Source of the DNA: Coriobacteriia bacterium
Lineage (GTDB): Bacteria; Actinomycetota; Coriobacteriia; Coriobacteriales; UBA8131
DNA: 12,961 nucleotides
Assembly: GCA_009781535.1 (NCBI GenBank)
Contig: WQXX01000015.1
Location: forward strand, 1-12,961
Direction: 5' to 3'
Part shown: in pieces, positions 7,972 through 12,961 of the stretch
Numbering within the stretch: position 1 is the stretch's first letter
Layout: every line of letters starts with the position of its first letter
The notes under the pieces: generated by a model
The model's input: the letters and a program-made list of their open reading frames with translations, nothing else
The model's database searches: none
What the model was told of the DNA's origin: nothing
Translations under genes and position numbers: made by a program

Positions 7972-9723
7972 ATGTATATCGCAATAGTCCAATCCAATCC
8001 GACCACCGGCGCTCTGAGAAGTAATGCTGAAAAGGCGCTTGCCGTCATAAACGAGCTTGCCGCCCTCCCGTATCCTCCCGATCTCGTGGTCTTTCCTGCG
8101 TACGCCTTGACAGGTGCAAATCTTAAGGGGCTCATATATCACGATGCATTTGCAGCTGAGTGTATGGATGTTGCCAAGGATTTCATCGTACGCGCGCAAC
8201 TCCCTACGCTCATCGGAACCATGATTCCTCGTCCGCTTGAAGATCGTTTCTCGTTCATCTGCGAACCTGAGGTCTTGTTTTGCAGTAATGGAAAAGGAGG
8301 AGCTTTAGGTTTTGTCGACGTCGACAACTCATGGTCTTCTGATCGTTATGCCTCTAGTATCGATATCGATCTGGATGGCAACGTGCTCACCGTGATCCTT
8401 GACGATTATCCTGAGCCTGATGATGATTTCTCACACTCCGAGATCGTCATAATGATGCTCGCAAAGGAATATGAAGGCACCAGCTCTCTATTTACTTCAT
8501 CAACCCAGATCAACTATCTGCGCAGCCTTGCGAACCAGAACCATACCTGGTTGCTTGTCGCTAACCTTGTAGGTTCTGAAGACGAGCTTGTCTATGACGG
8601 TGCAAGCATCGTGTTAGATGCATACGGCAGTGTCAAGGATTCAGCGGAGCCGTTTGCTGAGGATACCATGACGGTGAATTTTGACCTGAGCGCCTCCCGT
8701 CAGACTTCCCGAAGGTCCGCAAAGACCACACAGCAGGATTCTAAGACAATCAAACCCTTGCTCCCCTATGAAGCCGACTGGTACGCCCTCATCCTTTCCA
8801 TCCGAGATTATGTTGTTAAGAACGGCTTTTCCGATGTTGTGCTTGGTCTGTCCGGCGGCATCGATTCTGCGCTCGTGGCAGCCCTTGCAGCCGAAGCCCT
8901 CGGTTCTGAGCATGTACATGGCGTATTAATACCAGGCCCCTTTACCTCAGATGATAGTAACAGTGATGCAATATCCTTAGCACACAACCTTCGAATACCA
9001 ACTTTGACGTTTTCTATCACCGAATTATTCAGCATCTTCAAAGAAAGCTTTGCCCAGGCTTTTAATAATGAAGGCACTCCTATTGCTCAAGAAAACCTGC
9101 AAGCGCGCTTGCGAATGATGCTCCTCATGTACCTTGCAAACAGCAACGGTTGGCTCTTGCTCAATACGAGCAATAAATCAGAGATAGCAGTTGGATACTT
9201 TACGCTTTATGGTGATGCAGCTGGGTCATTTGCTCCGATTGGCAGCCTCTATAAGACCGATATCTACGGCCTTGTAGATTGGCGCAACAACCAACAAGCA
9301 GTGATTCCGCAGTCCATCGTAATCAAGGATCCAAGCGCCGAGTTACAAGAGGGCCAGCGGGACTCGGACAGCCTGCCATCCTACGAGGTCTTGGATCGCA
9401 TCCTGCGCTTGCATATAGAGGACGACTTTGGTATCGATCAGATCTTGGAGACTGCTCGCCAGGAACCCACTCAACCGCAACTTGATACCGAACTTGTGCG
9501 TTCAGTTCTCGAGATGGTCAGGAAAGCGGAGCACAAACGTCGCCAGACGCCTCTTTCGCCCTTGCTTGGCACCGTTGACCTTTGCGAAGAACGAAACTGG
9601 CCAATTACCTGTGGTTATAGCGATCATGATCGACATCTTACACCCTATTCAGATATCTTCGACTATTTGAGTGGCCTTTATGCTGCAGAAGACCCCTCAG
9701 GTTTTAGTATTCACGAGAACTGA
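7972..9723 (+). CDS. nadE: NAD+ synthase with degenerate N-terminal glutaminase domain
   Basis: Catalyses the last step of NAD synthesis, ATP-dependent amidation of nicotinate adenine dinucleotide. The 583 residues have two domains. The C-terminal synthetase looks fully active: P-loop SGGIDS (294-299), TSNKSEIAVGYFTLYGD, the KTDIYGL stretch, PSAELQEGQRDSDSLPSYEVLD, and KRRQTP near the end. The N-terminal domain (to about 240) has the nitrilase/glutaminase fold, with QSNPTTG at the start and VYDGASIVLDAYG near its end. Its catalytic residues are missing. The Glu expected after FP is Ala43 (FPAYALTG). The Cys expected in the (I/V)CED motif is Leu143 (VILDDY). No Lys sits where the KxxLP motif should be. 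Inference: the enzyme cannot hydrolyse glutamine and uses free ammonia or another donor. AAGGGA at 7960-7965 is the ribosome site, 6 nt before the ATG. The gap to the previous gene is 37 nt, and the next gene begins 1 nt after the stop. Confidence 0.93.
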   Translation: MYIAIVQSNPTTGALRSNAEKALAVINELAALPYPPDLVVFPAYALTGANLKGLIYHDAFAAECMDVAKDFIVRAQLPTLIGTMIPRPLEDRFSFICEPEVLFCSNGKGGALGFVDVDNSWSSDRYASSIDIDLDGNVLTVILDDYPEPDDDFSHSEIVIMMLAKEYEGTSSLFTSSTQINYLRSLANQNHTWLLVANLVGSEDELVYDGASIVLDAYGSVKDSAEPFAEDTMTVNFDLSASRQTSRRSAKTTQQDSKTIKPLLPYEADWYALILSIRDYVVKNGFSDVVLGLSGGIDSALVAALAAEALGSEHVHGVLIPGPFTSDDSNSDAISLAHNLRIPTLTFSITELFSIFKESFAQAFNNEGTPIAQENLQARLRMMLLMYLANSNGWLLLNTSNKSEIAVGYFTLYGDAAGSFAPIGSLYKTDIYGLVDWRNNQQAVIPQSIVIKDPSAELQEGQRDSDSLPSYEVLDRILRLHIEDDFGIDQILETARQEPTQPQLDTELVRSVLEMVRKAEHKRRQTPLSPLLGTVDLCEERNWPITCGYSDHDRHLTPYSDIFDYLSGLYAAEDPSGFSIHEN

Positions 9724-9724
9724 T

Positions 9725-10840
9725 ATGATGCCACCGATAACCCGCAAACAATCAATTGGCGCCGTTATGCTACTTGTGCTGACGGCTTTTATCTGGGGTA
9801 TGTGCTTTGTTGCTCAGCGCTCAAGCATGGAGTATATCGGTCCTTTCCTTTTTAACGGCTTGCGGGTTGTTCTCGGCGCCGCGACATTAGCTGTCGTGCT
9901 TGGTTTTTATTATGTCGCAAAGCGTCTCCGTAAAACCAGCAGCAGGGCAGGATTGGCGCCCGAATCATCAGCTGGATTGGCGCCCGAATCTCCAGCTGGA
10001 TTGGCGCCCGTATCTTCAGCTGGATTGGCGCCCGAATCTTCAGCTGAATCTCCTGTCATCCTGACTGGCGAGGATAGGCAGACCGTTCTCTCCAAGTTCC
10101 GCTCAAACCCACAATTCCGCGTCATCTTAACGGGAGGCATTGTCACAGGTTGCGCTCTATTTATCGCTAGCAACCTACAGCAGATTGCAATGGTTTCTAC
10201 CACGGCTTCAAAGGCCGCTTTTATCACGACTTTGTATATTGTGTTGGTGCCTATCATCGGAATAGTATTCAGGCAGCGCACTCGTTGGAACACCTGGGTC
10301 AGTGTGGCGATTGCCGTCGCTGGCCTCTATCTCTTATGTATTTCTGAATCCTTCGAGATTGCAACTGGTGATCTGCTCCTGTTGACTTGCGCTATCTTCT
10401 GGTCGCTCCATATCCTGTTTACTGGCCGTTATGTCCAAAAACTCGGACAGCTTGAGGTTATCCAACTCTGCATAATCCAGTTCCTTACAACGGGGATTCT
10501 TTCACTTCTTTGCGCGCCTCTTTTCGACAGCTTCTTTGTCTCGGTTCCTCTGACATTAGAGACCATCTATAAGGTGCTTCCTGAGATATGTTATGCAGGC
10601 ATACTCTCGTCAGGCGTCGCGTTTACCCTGCAGGCTATTGGCCAGAAATATGCTCCTCCTTCACCTGCGGCGGTTATTATGAGCCTTGAATCAGCTTTCG
10701 GCCTTCTTGGGGGAGTGGTATTACTCAATGAAGTCATGGCGGGTCGAGAAATCATCGGGTGCATACTGATGTTCATTGCGGTGATTCTTGCGCAGCTTAC
10801 GTTTGGAAAGCGGAAGCGTATCACTGAGAAAAAGGAATGA
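9725..10840 (+). CDS. EamA/DMT-family membrane transporter with repeat-bearing loop
   Basis: An integral membrane protein of the drug/metabolite transporter superfamily, about 10 hydrophobic segments in two EamA repeats. Family features seen: AFIWGMCFVAQ in the first segment, GCALFIASNLQQIAMVSTTASKAAFITTLY in the third and fourth, GDLLLLTCAIFWSLHI opening the second half, and the closing APPSPAAVIMSLESAFGLLGGVVLLNE. Substrates of such proteins (amino acids, nucleotides, drugs) cannot be read from sequence. At 371 residues it is longer than the usual ~300. The excess is a hydrophilic insert between segments 2 and 3 (about residues 62-120), containing four copies of an AGLAPESS-like unit. The start is ATG 9725 or the next codon, ATG 9728. 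The open frame extends back to a TTG at 9671 inside nadE, but that extension is not transporter-like. It begins 1 nt after the nadE stop, so co-translation is likely. Confidence 0.88.
   Translation: MMPPITRKQSIGAVMLLVLTAFIWGMCFVAQRSSMEYIGPFLFNGLRVVLGAATLAVVLGFYYVAKRLRKTSSRAGLAPESSAGLAPESPAGLAPVSSAGLAPESSAESPVILTGEDRQTVLSKFRSNPQFRVILTGGIVTGCALFIASNLQQIAMVSTTASKAAFITTLYIVLVPIIGIVFRQRTRWNTWVSVAIAVAGLYLLCISESFEIATGDLLLLTCAIFWSLHILFTGRYVQKLGQLEVIQLCIIQFLTTGILSLLCAPLFDSFFVSVPLTLETIYKVLPEICYAGILSSGVAFTLQAIGQKYAPPSPAAVIMSLESAFGLLGGVVLLNEVMAGREIIGCILMFIAVILAQLTFGKRKRITEKKE
9947..10051 (+). repeat. 24-bp tandem repeat, four copies, in transporter gene
   Basis: Four head-to-tail 24-bp units (9947-9970, 9971-9994, 9995-10018, 10019-10042) with only a few substitutions, followed by a partial unit to 10051. 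Each encodes the octapeptide A-G-L-A-P-E/V-S-S/P. The period is a multiple of three, so loss or gain of units keeps the frame. The array lies in the predicted loop between membrane segments 2 and 3. Near-identity of the copies suggests recent expansion by slippage. Confidence 0.95.
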
Positions 10841-10870
10841 TTACATCTAAAACGCATGCACGTTTATGGT

Positions 10871-10876
10871 TATAAT
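10871..10876 (+). promoter_or_regulatory. -10 box of the aldolase gene promoter
   Basis: A perfect TATAAT lies 67 nt before the aldolase start, in the 103-nt gap after the transporter gene. No strong -35 hexamer is found at 16-18 nt spacing (TAAAAC at 17); a TTACAT at 10841 is too far upstream. It implies a 5' leader of about 60 nt. The position and exact match make a separate promoter for the aldolase gene plausible. Confidence 0.45.
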
Positions 10877-10932
10877 GAACTCATCACTATCCATAGGGAT
10901 TCTTTTGTCCAGACCAGTTTTGTGCAGATTTT

Positions 10933-10938
10933 AGGAGG
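10933..10938 (+). promoter_or_regulatory. Strong Shine-Dalgarno of the aldolase gene
   Basis: AGGAGG, a perfect match to the anti-Shine-Dalgarno, 5 nt before ATG 10944. It is the strongest ribosome site in the window and fits a highly expressed central-metabolism gene. Confidence 0.85.
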
Positions 10939-10943
10939 TTTAT

Positions 10944-11888
10944 ATGCTCAAGTTGACCCCAAATCAAGTCAAGGTACCAGTTGATGTACTACCAGAGGCA
11001 CGTGAGATCTATATCGATAATTATCTTGCGGCAACCCGTGGCACAGGTCGGCTCATGCTCTTTGCGTGCGACCAGAAGGTCGAACACCTCAACGATGACT
11101 TCTACGGCGAGGGCATCCATGCGGATGATAACGAACCAGAACATTTGTTCCGTATAGGTTCGCAAGGCGTTGTAGGCGTTCTCGCCGGACAAAGAGGCCT
11201 CATCGCCCGATATGCTGCAGATTATCCAGAGATCAATTATCTGGTCAAGATGAATTCAAAGACGCACCTTATCAAGACAGCGCAAGACGATCCATATTCT
11301 CCTTTGCTTTATTCGATTGATGCGGTATTAGCCATGCGCGATGCAGGCGTCAATATCGTTGCGCTCGGTTATACCATCTATCTTGGCTCGGAATATGAAG
11401 CGACGATGATGGCTGAGGCAGGGGAGCTTATCGCAGAAGCCCATGCCAACGGCTTGCTTGTCGTGCTGTGGATCTATCCTCGCGGTAAAGCTGTGGGAAA
11501 CGAGAAGGACGCCAACCTTATCGCAGGAGCTGCTGGTGTTGCGTTGTGCCTTGGCGCTGACTTTGTAAAGGTTAATCCACCCAAACCCGCTGCCGGAGAT
11601 ACCGCTACCTCAGCTGAGCTTCTCAAACGTGCGAGTGCTGCCTCTGGACGCACCGGCCTGGTATGTGCCGGCGGATCGACCGTCGATGCGACGAAGTTCC
11701 TTTCGCAGCTGTATGACCAGATCCATATCGGTGGGGCTACAGGCAACGCGACTGGCCGCAATATCCATCAGCGTTCGCTTGATGAAGCTGTTCGCCTTAC
11801 CAAAGCAATCAGCGCCATCACTTTGGGCGATTACGATGTTGCTGAGGCGCTTGACGTCTTTAACGGCCTTGAGGATTTTAAGCTGTAA
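10944..11888 (+). CDS. Class I fructose-bisphosphate aldolase, archaeal/DhnA type (DeoC/LacD fold)
   Basis: A 314-residue (beta/alpha)8 aldolase of the DeoC/LacD/DhnA family, expected to interconvert fructose 1,6-bisphosphate with glyceraldehyde 3-phosphate and dihydroxyacetone phosphate through a Schiff base. Visible active-site features: Asp43 in FACDQKVEH; Tyr178 in WIYPRG, the position of the acid/base Tyr in archaeal class I enzymes; Lys209 in DFVKVNPP as the Schiff-base lysine; CAGGST and GGATGNATGRNIHQ (GRN at 271-273) as phosphate-binding loops. It has its own likely promoter and a strong ribosome site, and is probably a single-gene unit ending at the convergent metG. Members of this family can also be 2-amino-3,7-dideoxy-D-threo-hept-6-ulosonate synthases or act on related sugars. 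The DQKVEH variant differs from the DHG/DQG of the best-studied enzymes, so the glycolytic role is probable, not proven. Confidence 0.85.
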   Translation: MLKLTPNQVKVPVDVLPEAREIYIDNYLAATRGTGRLMLFACDQKVEHLNDDFYGEGIHADDNEPEHLFRIGSQGVVGVLAGQRGLIARYAADYPEINYLVKMNSKTHLIKTAQDDPYSPLLYSIDAVLAMRDAGVNIVALGYTIYLGSEYEATMMAEAGELIAEAHANGLLVVLWIYPRGKAVGNEKDANLIAGAAGVALCLGADFVKVNPPKPAAGDTATSAELLKRASAASGRTGLVCAGGSTVDATKFLSQLYDQIHIGGATGNATGRNIHQRSLDEAVRLTKAISAITLGDYDVAEALDVFNGLEDFKL

Positions 11889-11898
11889 GCAATACTAT

Positions 11899-12003
11899 CA
11901 GTGAAGCACCGAATAATTGCATAAGGCTCGAGAATCGACTGTAGCGTATATGAATACGTGAAGGAGATTCGCAGAGTCTTAGGCTTTATTCAGTGCTTCA
12001 CTG
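11899..12003. other. Interrupted inverted repeat spanning the aldolase/metG convergent gap
   Basis: CAGTGAAGCAC at 11899-11909 is the perfect reverse complement of 11993-12003. After a 2-nt mismatch on each side, AATAA (11912-11916) pairs with TTATT (11986-11990), giving 16 paired positions around a ~70-nt centre. Inside are a GAATC/GATTC pair (11932-11936/11966-11970) and a CGTAT-ATGA-ATACG hairpin (11945-11958). The right arm contains the metG stop codon. No T-run follows on either strand, so it is not a textbook intrinsic terminator. A bidirectional transcription-end structure or a processed 3' end are possibilities. The 109-nt gap holds no gene. Confidence 0.5.
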
Positions 12004-12961
12004 GAATTGGCTGGGGTGACGTGGGAAGAAGTCCGTACGCGGCGGCAACTCTTTGACCAGATGCCCCCCGACTGCCTTCTCGTCTTCAGGTATGAAGGCA
12101 TCAAAACCTGTATATGCATGCTCCCATGAGAAGAACTCGCGTTCTGTGACATCCAGATCCAAGTACTCAAATACCATACGAGCGCCTGAAGGGGCAACTG
12201 GGTGCATCATAAGGCAGGCTGCCTTAAGCAGATAGAAGGAGTTGCCAAGCACGGTACGCCGCAAAGCTGGGTCATCTGCCGACAGCTTGCTGTTATCCGC
12301 CCAATACTTGTTCGCACGACGGATGAAGCCGTCAGCCAAGTGCATGATGTTATGAAACTCCTGAAGGTACATGATACGCTCGTATTCCAAAAGCGTTGCC
12401 TGTACGTCTTTGACGAGCTCCTCGTCTGGTTTTACAAGTGGCATGATGCCGCCGGTATCATTATGCGCTGAATAGAAGCAGGAGCGAGCGAGCCGATTGA
12501 GCACGTTCGTAAGCAGGCTTCCTTCTTTTTGCACTGGATCGCCATCTGTTGTTTGCGCTGCTGGATCAAGCGGCTTGGGCTGAAAGCTCACTGGACGTTG
12601 ACCTAAGCCAAGCGCCAAGAAATGCGCCCGCAGTTGCTCTGACGTGTAATAGTCGAGCAGCTCATCGGCCATCGGCGGTCGGACAGCGCCGGAGGATGAG
12701 GCTTTTTTGCCAAGGAACTGTAAGTGGTAATTCGCGATGAGCTGCGATTGTTGTATTTGACCATGGGGAGGATCAAGCGGCGGGGCAGTATCGACATACT
12801 CCGAGATTATCGATAAAGGAGCATCTTCGCAGTCTTGCGCAGCATCACTTCCCGAAGTCGCAAGCGCACTCCACAACGCAGTCTGTGCCACTCCATAAAA
12901 GTATATATTGTCCTGACCAATGAACTGGTAGATACGTGCATCTGGATCGCACCAATAGTTC
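11998..12961 (-). CDS. metG: Methionyl-tRNA synthetase, divergent type, C-terminal part (5' end outside window)
   Basis: The frame is open to the right edge, giving the last 320 residues; the start lies beyond the window. It charges tRNA-Met with methionine. The visible part begins in the catalytic domain, with ARIYQFIGQDNIYFYGVAQ matching the MetRS region usually written FIGKDxxxFH. It continues to the class I signature loop, which reads GKKASSSGAVRPP instead of GKMSKSxGN (12691-12708), and then LLDYYTSEQLRAHFLALGLG, the usual sequence after the KMSKS loop. An all-helical anticodon-binding domain follows (LLTNVLNRLARSCF..., RANKYWAD, SFYLLKAACLMMHPVAPSGARMVFEYLDL). There is no C-terminal EMAP/Trbp111 tRNA-binding domain. 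The gene converges on the aldolase gene with 109 nt between stops. Identification as MetRS is good; whether it is the organism's only MetRS or a second, specialised paralogue cannot be told here. Confidence 0.85.
   Translation of the reverse strand, partial: NYWCDPDARIYQFIGQDNIYFYGVAQTALWSALATSGSDAAQDCEDAPLSIISEYVDTAPPLDPPHGQIQQSQLIANYHLQFLGKKASSSGAVRPPMADELLDYYTSEQLRAHFLALGLGQRPVSFQPKPLDPAAQTTDGDPVQKEGSLLTNVLNRLARSCFYSAHNDTGGIMPLVKPDEELVKDVQATLLEYERIMYLQEFHNIMHLADGFIRRANKYWADNSKLSADDPALRRTVLGNSFYLLKAACLMMHPVAPSGARMVFEYLDLDVTEREFFSWEHAYTGFDAFIPEDEKAVGGHLVKELPPRTDFFPRHPSQFQ

Noticed and set aside
9671..9724. Upstream extension of the transporter to a TTG at 9671
   Set aside because: It would overlap the conserved end of nadE by 53 nt and adds 18 residues unlike an EamA N-terminus. 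ATG 9725/9728 fits better.
9947..10051. CRISPR-like array
   Set aside because: The 24-bp units are directly adjacent with no spacers, stay in one reading frame, and lie inside a transporter gene.
11889..11997. Small gene or intrinsic terminator in the convergent gap
   Set aside because: No open frame with a ribosome site is present, and no hairpin is followed by a T-run on either strand. Only the inverted repeat is reported.

Overview
This is a bacterial chromosomal window of about 50% GC. It is densely coded, with eight genes on the + strand meeting one on the - strand. The gene content (SecD with divergent motifs, a RecJ exonuclease fused to a RecQ-like helicase, a bifunctional Rel, an archaeal-type class I aldolase and a MetRS with a modified KMSKS loop) suggests an anaerobic actinobacterium of the class Coriobacteriia. 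That placement rests on recalled family resemblance, not a search. No tRNA, rRNA, CRISPR array, insertion sequence or phage gene is visible.

Layout: positions 1-1539 hold the 3' end of secD and a complete secF, overlapping by 8 nt (Sec translocon accessory subunits). After an 86-nt gap with a small hairpin comes a 1103-aa RecJ-RecQ fusion (1626-4937). Its stop codon overlaps the start of the bifunctional (p)ppGpp synthetase/hydrolase gene rel (4937-7273). A glyoxalase II-like metallo-beta-lactamase hydrolase (7302-7934), a two-domain NAD+ synthase (7972-9723) and an EamA/DMT-family membrane transporter (9725-10840) follow with gaps of 28, 37 and 1 nt. The stretch from recJ to the transporter therefore looks like one transcription unit. 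A separate unit with a consensus -10 box and a strong Shine-Dalgarno encodes a class I fructose-bisphosphate-type aldolase (10944-11888). A divergent methionyl-tRNA synthetase gene (11998 to beyond the right end) converges on it from the - strand.

The genes are mostly housekeeping: protein export, DNA repair, stringent response, NAD synthesis, glycolysis/gluconeogenesis and translation. The unusual points lie inside them. A DHH exonuclease and a superfamily 2 helicase share one polypeptide. The NAD+ synthase keeps an intact synthetase domain, but its glutaminase domain appears to have lost its Glu and Cys catalytic residues and probably its Lys. The transporter carries a four-copy 24-bp in-frame tandem repeat in a cytoplasmic loop. 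The MetRS has KASSS in place of KMSKS. There are also long perfect inverted repeats inside recJ and across the aldolase/metG junction. I see no convincing new defence or mobile system here.
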